Counted from the stretch's first letter, positions 51,508 to 60,083 are shown. The stretch: 61,414 bases of DNA from Aequorivita sp. (GCA_020435825.1 JAGQYY010000004.1:12681-74094); one strand, 5' to 3'. The notes: generated by a model from the letters alone, not told the origin. A program made the numbers and translations.

Positions 51508-52118
51508 CTATCTTAGATTTATTGTTTCCTGGAGTATTCTCTGTTTTATTTTTTTCCAAGTTGTTGGTTTGGTCATTATGGGCATTTCCTCTTTTTCGGC
51601 ATCTTCAAAATAAACCAAGCTTTTCAATAGCAAAAAATGGGAGCCATCTTCATATTTTTTATTATAGAATCCCATCATTTCTTTTAAAGAAAAGGTTTGC
51701 AGCAGAAAATACAGATCAATAAAGTATTTTTTGCCGCCCCGACCCGAAATAGCGTTTAATTTCATTGCGGCAATGTCTTCTAAAGACACTAAGCGGATAG
51801 TTTCAACGGTTTCTACTTTTTTAAAAGAGGATAATTATAGTTTACAAAATCTACTTTTATACCGTTTAGTGAATATATAAGAATGTTCTTGCTTTTTTTT
51901 AGAACGATAGGTTTTCCGAATTGAGAGAGTTCTTGGGCAAATTCCAGTTCGTTTATTTCAGAATTCCCAAACATATCAATATCGACAGAATGGCGGTGTC
52001 CAATCTGAAGTGCAAGCGCAGTGCCGCCCACAAGATTGAAACCTTTAAAAGTATCGGACTCCATCAACCCATCTAAGAGTTCCAAAAGCTTGGCATCGAC
52101 GTTTTGTGTGTATAACAT
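51508..52118 (-). pseudogene. AbiEii-type nucleotidyltransferase, split at an A6G run (programmed -1 frameshift possible)
   Basis: The first frame (52118-51813, 101 residues) contains the nucleotidyltransferase signature LVGGTALALQIGHRHSVDIDMFG and a third carboxylate in IKVDFVNYNYP. It ends LLKK-stop. A -1 shift at A-AAA-AAG (51822-51816) continues as VETVETIRLVSLEDIAAMKL and SGRGGKKYFIDLYFLL to 51508, the C-terminal helical part of AbiEii/AbiGii-type toxins, giving 203 residues. The site looks like the classic bacterial -1 slippery heptamer, so the full protein may still be made; an indel in a homopolymer or a sequencing error is equally possible. It overlaps the upstream DUF6922-like gene by 46 bases. 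Confidence 0.75.
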
Positions 52119-52378
52119 CTAAATTCTTTTTTGTCAATTTTGAAAATAGCCGAGAGAAAAGCAAGCGTAACGGCATCCAATTCCCTAAATTGCAGTGAAA
52201 CTTGTTTGATGGTTTCAAGCCCGTATATTTCTTTTATCAATTCCCAATCTTCTATCAATCCATACTCCAAAACCCGATGGATAATAAATTCTTTGGATTT
52301 CTCTATATCTAGATTATCCCTGTCCACATCCCAAAAAAGATGTTCGGATAAATTGGATGTGGAATGAGTATAAAACAT
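52073..52378 (-). CDS. DUF6922-like partner (candidate antitoxin) of the nucleotidyltransferase
   Basis: A 101-residue soluble protein: LSEHLFWDVDRDNLDIEKSK, FIIHRVLEYGLIEDWELIKEIYGLE, QFRELDAVTLAFLSAIFKIDKKEFRCY. This pattern (SEHLFWDVD...ERVLEYG..EDW) is that of the short proteins found directly upstream of AbiEii-like nucleotidyltransferases in Bacteroidota. By analogy with AbiEi it may be the antitoxin or regulator, though it has no AbiEi helix-turn-helix that I can see. The reading frame overlaps the toxin-like gene by 46 bases, so the two are translated from the same mRNA. Confidence 0.75.
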   Translation of the reverse strand: MFYTHSTSNLSEHLFWDVDRDNLDIEKSKEFIIHRVLEYGLIEDWELIKEIYGLETIKQVSLQFRELDAVTLAFLSAIFKIDKKEFRCYTHKTSMPSFWNS

Positions 52379-52476
52379 TTTAAGGAAAATTGGTTTCGTT
52401 TATCAAAAACATTGAAAATAATAAGGTTAAGACCAACTTTTTGGAATTTGAGTTTTATTTTTTTCTTTGAATTTTT

Positions 52477-52497
52477 CCCCTTCGGGGGTTAGGGGGC
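52477..52497. repeat. GC-rich palindromic repeat abutting the polA stop
   Basis: CCCCTTCGGGGG then TTAGGGGGC; identical over its whole 21 bases to the copy inside aspS. It starts at the base next to the polA stop codon (52498-52500) and could form a small stem CCCC-TTC-GGGG. Confidence 0.75.
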
Positions 52498-55356
52498 TTA
52501 ATGCGCCTCCAGCCAATTTTCCCCAACGCCCAAATCAACATCCAACGGGACGGAAAGCTTATAGGCGTTTTCCATTTCGTGTTTAACCATGGTTTTCAGT
52601 TTTTCAAGCTCAGGTTTATAGGCGTCAAAAACCAATTCATCATGAACCTGAAGCAGCATTTTGCTTTTGTAGTTTTCTGCTTCCAGTTTTTTGTGAATGT
52701 TTATCATCGCAATTTTAATAATGTCTGCCGCACTTCCCTGTATTGGAGCATTCACGGCATTTCGTTCCGCGGCGCCACGGACTACTTGGTTGCTTCCGTT
52801 TATGTCTTTTAGGTAACGTCTTCTTCCCAAAACCGTTTGCACATAACCGTTTTCGCGTGCAAAATCAATCTGTTCACTAATGTAATTGCGGAGTTTTGGA
52901 TAGGTTTTATAATAGGTTTCAATCAAATCCTTGGCCTTACCTCGGGAAAGATCGGTTTGGTTGCTCAACCCGAATGCGGAAACGCCGTAGATAATCCCGA
53001 AATTCACGGTTTTTGCGTTGCTTCGTTGCTCGCGTGTAACTTCACTTAAAGGAACATTAAAAACTTTTGAAGCAGTAGAGGAGTGAATATCCTCACCGTT
53101 CTTAAAGGCTTCAATCATGGTGTCCTCTTCGCTCAAAGCAGCAATAATGCGCAACTCAATCTGACTATAATCCGCGGCCAGCAAAACATAATCCTCATTT
53201 CTTGGAATGAAAGCCTTTCGCACTTCGCGCCCGCGCTCGGTACGGATGGGAATGTTTTGCAGGTTGGGGTTGTTGCTGCTCAATCGGCCCGTTGCGGCAA
53301 CGGTCTGCATATAATCGGTATGGACTCTTCCTGTGGTTGGTTCTACCTGTCCCGGCAGTGCGTCAACATACGTGCTTTTCAGCTTTGTGAGGCCACGGTA
53401 TTCCAAGACATCGGCGATTATTTTATGGTCTTTTGCCAAATAGGAAAGTACATCTTCTGCGGTGGAATACTGTCCGGTCTTGGTTTTTTTGGGTTTGTCT
53501 ATCAACTTCATCTTTTCAAAAAGAATATCGCCCAATTGCTTTGGCGAAGCGATGTTGAAAGTTTCGCCAGCTGCTTCGTAAATATGTTTTTCAAGATTTA
53601 GAATATCCGTATCCAGTTCTTTGGAAAGCTTTTTCAGAAATTCCTCATCAAGATTGATTCCTTCCAATTCCATAGCTGCCAGTACCCGAAGCAGTGGCAC
53701 TTCAATATCATCAAAAAGTTTTTGGGTATTTGCTTCGCCCAATTCTTTTTCAAAATGCTCTTTTAATTGAAATGTTACATCGGCATCCTCAACAGCATAT
53801 TCAGTCTGCTTTTCAATTTCAACATCGCGCATATTGAGTTGGTTCTTTCCTTTTTTGCCAATCAATTCTGTAATCGAAACAGGGGTATAGTTTAAATAGG
53901 TTTCGCTCAAAACGTCCATATTGTGCCGCATATCTGGGTTTATAAGATAATGAGCCAGCATGGTATCAAACAATTTTCCTTTAACCAAAATATTGTATTT
54001 CGCCAAAACCTTGATGTCGTATTTTAAATTCTGACCGATTTTTTGGATGGTTTCATCTTCAAAAAACGGGCGTAGCTCTTCTAAAAGATGTTGCGATTCT
54101 TCACGATTTTCAGGAAATGGAATATAGAATCCTTTTCCTTTTTCCCAAGAAAAGGCGATGCCAACAAGCTCAGCTTCCAAGGGGTTGATGCTCGTTGTTT
54201 CGGTATCAAAACACACACTTCTCTGTTTCATTAAATTCTGTAGAAACAACTTGGTGCCCATTCCGGGCTGCACGGTTTGGTAAAAATGATCGGTATTTTC
54301 AATAGTTGCACGGGAATTGTAGCTTTTTATTTCTGCCGAAGCATCGCCGTCATTTCCAAAAAGTGAAAATTGGCCTTCGCCAGCCGACCCCCGCTTCGCC
54401 CCCGAAGAGGGAGAAAAAGTCCCTGTTTTTTCGTTGTTTAATTGGTGGTTGGTGCCAACGGATGCCATGCCTTCTATGGAAAAAGCATTCAGGAAATTGT
54501 CTTTTAGCCTTCTGAATTCCAGCTCGTCAAAAATTTCCAAGACTTTTTGAGTGTCCGGTGGGCACATTTCAAAATCGGCTTCGTTGAATTCGACGGGAAC
54601 GTCCAGCATAATGGTTGCCAGCTTTTTGCTGAGCAAACCAAGTTCGCCGTTTTCCTCAACCTTTTCCTTCATTTTGCCTTTTAGCTTTGCGGTATTTGCA
54701 AGCAAGCCTTCCATTGAGCCAAATTCGGCCAGAAACTTTTTTGCTGTTTTTTCGCCCACGCCGGGAAGTCCTGGAATGTTATCGCTGCTGTCGCCCATCA
54801 TCCCTAGGAAATCAATTACCTGTAATGGGTCTTTCACTTCAAATTTCTTTTGAACCTCTGGAATACCCCAAGTTTCATAACCACCGCCAAAAACGGGGCG
54901 GTACATAAATATATTTTCCGAAACCAATTGTGCAAAATCCTTATCAGGGGTTACCATAAAGGTAGTATAGCCTTGTTTTTCGGCTTTTTTTGCCAGGGTT
55001 CCAATAACGTCATCGGCCTCAAAACCATCCTTCACCATAATCGGGATTTTCATGGCTTCAAGAATATTATAGATGTAAGGAATGGCAAACCTGATTGCGT
55101 CTGGGGTTTCATCCCTATTTGCTTTGTAGTCTGGAAACATTTCGTTGCGGGCCTCACTGCCGCCCTTGTCAAAACAAACAGCAAGATGGTCTGGGCGCTC
55201 TCTTTTTACCACATCGATAAGTGAGTTCATAAACCCCATAATGGCTGAGGTGTTTTGGCCTTTGCTATTCAATCGCGGGTTTTTTATTAAGGCGAAATAG
55301 CCTCTAAAAATGAGGGCGTAGGCATCAACAAGGAAAAGACGTTTTTTATCGGACAT
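52498..55356 (-). CDS. polA: DNA polymerase I
   Basis: A 952-residue PolA with all three activities. ATG 55356 (SDKKRLFLVDAYALIFRGYFAL) starts the 5'-3' exonuclease/FEN domain (MMGDSSDNIPGLPGVGEKTAKKFL). The 3'-5' exonuclease keeps its acidic residues (CFDTETTSINPLEAELVGIAF). The polymerase domain shows DYSQIELRIIAALSEED (motif A), RSNAKTVNFGIIYGVSAFGLS (motif B) and LLQVHDELVFDAY (motif C). At about residue 312-325 the linker between the exonuclease domains contains SPSSGAKRGSAGEG, encoded by a GC-rich repeat. An in-frame GTG/ATG extension to 55398 is unlikely because it enters the promoter region. Confidence 0.96.
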   Translation of the reverse strand: MSDKKRLFLVDAYALIFRGYFALIKNPRLNSKGQNTSAIMGFMNSLIDVVKRERPDHLAVCFDKGGSEARNEMFPDYKANRDETPDAIRFAIPYIYNILEAMKIPIMVKDGFEADDVIGTLAKKAEKQGYTTFMVTPDKDFAQLVSENIFMYRPVFGGGYETWGIPEVQKKFEVKDPLQVIDFLGMMGDSSDNIPGLPGVGEKTAKKFLAEFGSMEGLLANTAKLKGKMKEKVEENGELGLLSKKLATIMLDVPVEFNEADFEMCPPDTQKVLEIFDELEFRRLKDNFLNAFSIEGMASVGTNHQLNNEKTGTFSPSSGAKRGSAGEGQFSLFGNDGDASAEIKSYNSRATIENTDHFYQTVQPGMGTKLFLQNLMKQRSVCFDTETTSINPLEAELVGIAFSWEKGKGFYIPFPENREESQHLLEELRPFFEDETIQKIGQNLKYDIKVLAKYNILVKGKLFDTMLAHYLINPDMRHNMDVLSETYLNYTPVSITELIGKKGKNQLNMRDVEIEKQTEYAVEDADVTFQLKEHFEKELGEANTQKLFDDIEVPLLRVLAAMELEGINLDEEFLKKLSKELDTDILNLEKHIYEAAGETFNIASPKQLGDILFEKMKLIDKPKKTKTGQYSTAEDVLSYLAKDHKIIADVLEYRGLTKLKSTYVDALPGQVEPTTGRVHTDYMQTVAATGRLSSNNPNLQNIPIRTERGREVRKAFIPRNEDYVLLAADYSQIELRIIAALSEEDTMIEAFKNGEDIHSSTASKVFNVPLSEVTREQRSNAKTVNFGIIYGVSAFGLSNQTDLSRGKAKDLIETYYKTYPKLRNYISEQIDFARENGYVQTVLGRRRYLKDINGSNQVVRGAAERNAVNAPIQGSAADIIKIAMINIHKKLEAENYKSKMLLQVHDELVFDAYKPELEKLKTMVKHEMENAYKLSVPLDVDLGVGENWLEAH
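54383..54420. repeat. GC-rich repeat inside polA
   Basis: On the coding strand CTCCCTCTTCGGGGG is followed by CGAAGCGGGGGTCGGC. It is related, not identical, to the repeats at 10.4 and 52.5 kb (shared CTTCGGGGG core, G-tract, GGC end) and is read in frame in the flexible linker of PolA. Confidence 0.6.
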
Positions 55357-55376
55357 AGTTTTGTTTTGACGAATTC

Positions 55377-55384
55377 CAAAACTA
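55377..55384 (-). promoter_or_regulatory. Candidate -7 box of polA
   Basis: The minus strand reads TAGTTTTG, an exact TAnnTTTG match 21 bases upstream of ATG 55356. Confidence 0.4.
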
Positions 55385-55453
55385 CAAAACTTCTTCAATG
55401 GTGCGAAATTAATTGAATTGCAATTCGTATTTTTCCGCCCTAAAATATTTCAG

Positions 55454-56392
55454 ATGAAAAAATACTCGCTGGTAATCCACGGTGGCGCCGGAACGCTTGT
55501 AAAAGGTTTGATGACGCCCGAAAAAGAGGAGCAGTATAAAGCCGTATTAAACGAAGCGCTCGAAAAAGGATATGCTGTTTTGGAAAACGGAGGAAATGCT
55601 TTGGATGCCGTTGCGGTCGCTGTAACAGTTTTGGAGGATTCGCCGCTTTTTAATGCGGGAAGGGGAAGCGTTTTCACCAACGATGGTACGCACGAAATGG
55701 ATGCCGCAATTATGGATGGCAAAACCTTGGATGCCGGCGCGGTTTCGTTGATTACGGGGATTAAAAACCCCATTTCGCTGGCGCGCGATGTAATGGAAAA
55801 AACCGAGCATGTTTTTTTGGCGGGCGCGGGCGCGATGCGGTTTGCAAAAACCTTGGGCTACAAACTGGAATCCCCTGAATATTTTTATGATGAACACCGC
55901 TACCAGCAATGGCAAAATATAAAGGACAGCGACAAATTTGAACTCGACCATTCCATGAAAAAAGAAGGCAAATTTGGTACGGTAGGTGCTGTTGCCTGCG
56001 ACCAAAACGGGAATGTAGCTGCTGCAACCTCAACCGGCGGAATGACCAACAAACGTTGGGGCCGCGTGGGAGACAGTCCGATGGTCGGAGCCGGAACCTA
56101 TGCCAATAATGAAACCTGTGCGGTAAGCTGTACGGGCAGCGGCGAATATTTCATCCGTGGCGTAGTGGCTTATGATGTTTCCTGCCTGATGGAATACAAA
56201 GGAATGACTTTGGAAGAAGCCGCAGATGAAGTCATCAATAACCGTGTTTTAAAAATTGGCGGCGATGGGGGCTTGATTGCAGTTGATTCCAAAGGAAATG
56301 TAGCCATGCCCTTCAACACCGAAGGAATGTACCGAGCATATAAAACTTCTGAAGGGAAAAAGGAAATCGGGATCTATAAGAAAGCCCCCTAG
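55454..56392 (+). CDS. Isoaspartyl peptidase / Ntn-type asparaginase
   Basis: A 312-residue Ntn-hydrolase from ATG 55454 (KKYSLVIHGGAGTL). Autocleavage should occur before the threonine in GKFGTVGAVACDQNGNVAAATSTGG, giving alpha and beta subunits; GRVGDSPMVGAGTYANN and SCTGSGEYFIR are the substrate loops. The enzyme splits beta-aspartyl dipeptides. Because its neighbours are cyanophycinase and cyanophycin synthetase, the likely substrate is beta-Asp-Arg, the last step of cyanophycin breakdown. It is unlike ansA at 28.4 kb. The stop codon TAG lies inside a GC-rich repeat. Confidence 0.93.
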   Translation: MKKYSLVIHGGAGTLVKGLMTPEKEEQYKAVLNEALEKGYAVLENGGNALDAVAVAVTVLEDSPLFNAGRGSVFTNDGTHEMDAAIMDGKTLDAGAVSLITGIKNPISLARDVMEKTEHVFLAGAGAMRFAKTLGYKLESPEYFYDEHRYQQWQNIKDSDKFELDHSMKKEGKFGTVGAVACDQNGNVAAATSTGGMTNKRWGRVGDSPMVGAGTYANNETCAVSCTGSGEYFIRGVVAYDVSCLMEYKGMTLEEAADEVINNRVLKIGGDGGLIAVDSKGNVAMPFNTEGMYRAYKTSEGKKEIGIYKKAP

Positions 56393-56447
56393 CCCCCAAA
56401 AGGGAAATTTGTTTCCCTCCCTTTCGAGGAGGGGTTAGGGGTGGGGC
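56384..56447. repeat. GC-rich palindromic repeat filling the gap between isoaspartyl peptidase and cyanophycinase
   Basis: The unit starts GCCCCCTAGCCCCC and ends GGGGTTAGGGGTGGGGC, with inner arms AGGGAAAT and TTTCCCT. Its left end supplies the last codons and TAG stop of the isoaspartyl peptidase gene (56390-56392); its right end touches the cyanophycinase stop TAA (56448-56450). The two genes converge exactly on this element. Confidence 0.75.
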
Positions 56448-57320
56448 TTACAGAGCTTCCGCATCTTTCATTTGAATATGTAAGGGAGAAATCTTGATTT
56501 TCTTCTTTTTAATATCCAACTTATCTCCATTTGCCAAAATATGGGTCTTTAAATTGGTAAGCGACATTGGCGACCCTTCAACCACTACTTTTTGGTTGTT
56601 GTGCTTCAACTTTCTGGGGTCGAAAAGAATCACCATCCCCGAGCCTATTACTTCGGCCTCGTTGCAATTTTTTATTACCAATCCTGTGTCTTCCGCAAGG
56701 CCAATACCAATCATTTTTGGGAATCGGGCAACCGCTTCCGCAAGCCTTCCGAAGCGCCCCCGGCGGATAAAATGCGAATCGATTATCAAATTTGGTATAA
56801 AACCCATGCCTTCGCCCATCATAACGGCACCTTTGGTGAATGCTTCCTTGATGCCACCGCCTTTAATCATTTCTTGGCTCATGCACATTGCGCCCGCGCT
56901 CGTTCCGGCAATCACAAAATTTTCCTTTTCGTACCGTTGCTGAATAATCTTGTGTAAAAGTGTACCGCCAATATATTGTACAATTTTGGATTGATCTCCA
57001 CCAGAAAACATGACGCAGTTGGCCTTCTTCATTAAATCAAGATGAATCGGGTCTTCGGCTTCGTCCCTATTGCGGATGTCCATAATATGAACATTTTCAC
57101 AACCAAGTTTCTTGAAGGCATGCAAGTAATTTTCGCTCACTTCATTCGGAATACTGGAAGCTGTGGGAATTACAATAATCATTGCTTCTTTGCCGCCACT
57201 TTCCCTGACCACGCGTGAAAGGATTCCGGATTGAATGTATTCCAAAGTATAAATTTCGCTTTGCTCAATACCCTTATCTTCATTTCCACCTATGGGAATC
57301 AGTGTGCCTTTTACGCTCAT
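56448..57320 (-). CDS. cphB: Cyanophycinase
   Basis: A 290-residue serine exopeptidase of the peptidase S51 family, which releases beta-Asp-Arg dipeptides from cyanophycin. The nucleophile is the serine in VIAGTSAGAMCMSQEMI, with upstream VMFSGGDQSKIVQYI and downstream MGEGMGFIPNLIIDSHFIRRGRFGRL, all diagnostic of CphB. There is no signal peptide, so the enzyme is cytoplasmic. It is divergent from cphA by 96 bases and converges on the isoaspartyl peptidase gene. An exact -7 box TATTTTTG lies at 57348-57341 on the minus strand. Confidence 0.95.
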   Translation of the reverse strand: MSVKGTLIPIGGNEDKGIEQSEIYTLEYIQSGILSRVVRESGGKEAMIIVIPTASSIPNEVSENYLHAFKKLGCENVHIMDIRNRDEAEDPIHLDLMKKANCVMFSGGDQSKIVQYIGGTLLHKIIQQRYEKENFVIAGTSAGAMCMSQEMIKGGGIKEAFTKGAVMMGEGMGFIPNLIIDSHFIRRGRFGRLAEAVARFPKMIGIGLAEDTGLVIKNCNEAEVIGSGMVILFDPRKLKHNNQKVVVEGSPMSLTNLKTHILANGDKLDIKKKKIKISPLHIQMKDAEAL

Positions 57321-57340
57321 GAATTTATTTGATTTGCGGG

Positions 57341-57348
57341 CAAAAATA
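57341..57348 (-). promoter_or_regulatory. Candidate -7 box of cphB
   Basis: TATTTTTG on the minus strand, 21 bases before the cphB ATG; the same 96-base gap holds a weaker TATATTTA (57374-57381, with TTG 16 bases upstream) for cphA. Confidence 0.4.
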
Positions 57349-57416
57349 CGCTAATTGTTATAAAAATTAATCATATATTTATCAAATTCGAACGAAACTA
57401 ACAAATCCGTCAACTT

Positions 57417-60053
57417 ATGCGAATTAGAGAAATCAACGCCATGCGGGGACCAAATTACTGGTCTGTCCGTCGCCATAAATTAATTGTAATGGTCTTAGAT
57501 CTTGAGGAAATGGAAGAACTGCCTTCCAATAAAATTGAAGGATTTAGCGACCGCTTGAAAACAATGTTTCCCAGTATGTACAGTCACCGTTGCAGCGTGG
57601 GTGAACCAGGGGGTTTTTTCCAAAGAGTGGAAGAAGGCACTTGGATGGGCCATATAATTGAGCATATTGCACTGGAAATCCAGACGCTCGCAGATATGGA
57701 CACGGGTTTTGGAAGAACGCGTGATTATGGCGAAAAGGGTGTTTACAATGTGGTCTTTAGTTATGTTGAAGAAAATGTGGGGCGTTATGCTGCAAAGGCT
57801 GCAGTCGATATTTGTAAAGCACTTATTTCGGGCGACAGCTATGATTTGGAAGCAGATATACAACGAATGCGCGAAATCCGCGAAGACGAACGTTTGGGCC
57901 CAAGTACAGGTTCTATTGTAGAAGAGGCCGAATCCCGTGGCATTCCGTGGATTCGCTTGAATAAATACTCCCTTTGCCAATTAGGTTACGGAGCAAATCA
58001 AAAAAGAATACAGGCTACGGTAACTTCTGAAACAAGTAGCATAGGAGTAGAAATTGCTTGCGATAAGGAAGACACAAAATACCTTTTGGAACAGGCCGAA
58101 GTGCTCGTTCCCCGTGGGGATATTATCGGGCGTGAAAGTAGTTTGGAGGCAGCATGCAGATATGTAGGCTTTCCTTTGGTGGTTAAACCCGTAGGCGGAA
58201 ACCACGGTCGCGGAATAACGGTAAATATTAAAAATTATGAGGACGCTTTGGTGGCATTTCAAGCCGCAAAGAATGTTTCTTCAAAAGTAATTATTGAAAA
58301 ATACATCACAGGTGAAGATTATCGCTTGTTGGTTATAAATAATGTTTTGGTGGCCGCTGCCAAACGTACCCCGGCAAATGTAGTGGGTGACGGAAAATCT
58401 ACTATCAAAGAGCTGGTTGAAGAAGTGAATAAAGATCCGCGCAGAGGTTATGGTCACGAAAATGTACTTACCAAAATAACTATCAATGATTTAACGAAAA
58501 CCATCATTGCCGCCAAAGGATACACGGAAGATTCCGTTCCGAAGGAAGGCGAAATTGTAATTTTAAAGGATACTGCAAACCTAAGTACCGGAGGTACGGC
58601 AGAAGATGTTACCGATATTGTACATCCGTCAAACGTTTCTATGGCAGAGCGTATTTCAAAAATAATTGATCTCGATATCTGTGGTATTGATATAATGACG
58701 ACCGATATAAGCAAGCCGTTGGAAGAAACCGGAGGTGCCGTACTGGAAGTAAACGCTGGCCCAGGATTTAGAATGCACTTGGCGCCAACTACCGGATTGC
58801 CAAGAAATGTAGCAGCACCAGTAGTAGATAAACTTTTTCCCCAGCAGGGGAATACAGGAAGGATTCCAATTATTGCGACTACTGGAACCAATGGAAAGAC
58901 AACTACTACACGTTTGATTGCCCACATGGCAAAAATGAAAGGATATCGAGTTGGCTATACAACTAGCGATGGTGTTTATATTCAAAATAGATTATTGATG
59001 AAGGGCGATTGCACCGGTCCGGCCAGTGCCGAATTTGTGTTGAAAGACCCCACAGTAAATTTTGCAGTTTTGGAATGTGCCCGAGGCGGATTGTTGCGTG
59101 CTGGACTAGGTTTCAAAAAATGTGATGTTGGGATCGTAACCAACGTCGCAGCTGATCATTTAGGGTTGAAGGGAATACACACAGTAGAGCAATTGGCAAA
59201 GGTGAAAGGTGTAATTCCAGAAACCGTTTTGCCGGACGGATACGCAATTCTAAACGCCGATGACGACTTGGTTTATGAAATGCGAAGAAGTATCAATTGC
59301 AACCTTGCTTTATTCTCTATGGATGAAGAGAATCCACGAATAAAAGCGCTTCAAAAGCTGGGCGGAATCACCGCAGTTTATGAAAATGGCTATGTAACAC
59401 TTTGTCGTGGAACATGGAAAATGCGCATTATGAAAGCTGAAAACATTCCATTGACCTATGGCGGAAAGGCAACTTTTATGATACAGAATATTCTTCCGGC
59501 AATTATTGCTGCAAATGTTCGCGGTATCGGGATTGAGGATATGAAAATCGCTTTGGAAACCTTTATTCCTTCAGCTTCGCAAACACCCGGAAGGTTGAAT
59601 CTTTTCCAGTTTGAGAATTTCAGCATATTGCTTGATTATGCACATAATCCTGCAGGAATGCGTGCACTTCAAAAATTTACTGATAATCTTGAAGCCACCG
59701 TTAAGGTTGGAATTATTGCCGGTGTGGGCGACAGAAGGGAAGAAGACACCAATGAGCTTGGAAGCATAGCCGCCGAAATGTTTGACGAAATAATTATCCG
59801 CCAAGACAAAAACTTGAGAGGAAAATCTGAAGAAGAATTGATAAAAATGCTGGAGACTGGAATTAAAATGAAGGATCCAAACAAAAAAACTATCATTATC
59901 CCTTCAGAAAAAGAAGCTATTACGCATGCCGTTAAAAATGCAAAAAAAGGTTCACTGATTATTTGCTGTAGCGATGTAATTCCTGATGCTCTGGAGCTTG
60001 TAATGAAATTTAAGGAACAGGAGAGCAAAGGCCAGATGGTTTTTGCACAATAA
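57417..60053 (+). CDS. cphA: Cyanophycin synthetase
   Basis: An 878-residue ligase that builds multi-L-arginyl-poly-L-aspartate, a nitrogen-rich storage polymer, with two ATP-dependent steps. Domains in order: a N-terminal domain (MRIREINAMRGPNYWSVRRHK), an ATP-grasp domain that adds aspartate (VGFPLVVKPVGGNHGRGITV, EVNAGPGFRMHLAP), and a Mur-ligase-like domain that adds arginine (IIATTGTNGKTTTTRLIAH, GIVTNVAADHLGLKG, LDYAHNPAGM). The length equals CphA1. With the neighbouring cphB and isoaspartyl peptidase it forms a full make-store-recycle set. A terminator follows. Confidence 0.97.
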   Translation: MRIREINAMRGPNYWSVRRHKLIVMVLDLEEMEELPSNKIEGFSDRLKTMFPSMYSHRCSVGEPGGFFQRVEEGTWMGHIIEHIALEIQTLADMDTGFGRTRDYGEKGVYNVVFSYVEENVGRYAAKAAVDICKALISGDSYDLEADIQRMREIREDERLGPSTGSIVEEAESRGIPWIRLNKYSLCQLGYGANQKRIQATVTSETSSIGVEIACDKEDTKYLLEQAEVLVPRGDIIGRESSLEAACRYVGFPLVVKPVGGNHGRGITVNIKNYEDALVAFQAAKNVSSKVIIEKYITGEDYRLLVINNVLVAAAKRTPANVVGDGKSTIKELVEEVNKDPRRGYGHENVLTKITINDLTKTIIAAKGYTEDSVPKEGEIVILKDTANLSTGGTAEDVTDIVHPSNVSMAERISKIIDLDICGIDIMTTDISKPLEETGGAVLEVNAGPGFRMHLAPTTGLPRNVAAPVVDKLFPQQGNTGRIPIIATTGTNGKTTTTRLIAHMAKMKGYRVGYTTSDGVYIQNRLLMKGDCTGPASAEFVLKDPTVNFAVLECARGGLLRAGLGFKKCDVGIVTNVAADHLGLKGIHTVEQLAKVKGVIPETVLPDGYAILNADDDLVYEMRRSINCNLALFSMDEENPRIKALQKLGGITAVYENGYVTLCRGTWKMRIMKAENIPLTYGGKATFMIQNILPAIIAANVRGIGIEDMKIALETFIPSASQTPGRLNLFQFENFSILLDYAHNPAGMRALQKFTDNLEATVKVGIIAGVGDRREEDTNELGSIAAEMFDEIIIRQDKNLRGKSEEELIKMLETGIKMKDPNKKTIIIPSEKEAITHAVKNAKKGSLIICCSDVIPDALELVMKFKEQESKGQMVFAQ

Positions 60054-60059
60054 AATACA

Positions 60060-60083
60060 AAAGCCGCTTTTTAGAGCGGCTTT
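60060..60083 (+). terminator. Terminator after cphA
   Basis: AAAGCCGCT (60060-60068) pairs with AGCGGCTTT (60075-60083); the stem is followed by ATTTTTTT. The remaining gap to 60300 (about 215 bases) is AT-rich with no recognised feature. Confidence 0.85.

Noticed and set aside
57495-57980. A 161-codon minus-strand frame inside cphA
   Set aside because: Antisense to the conserved N-terminal domain of CphA; composition unlike real proteins.
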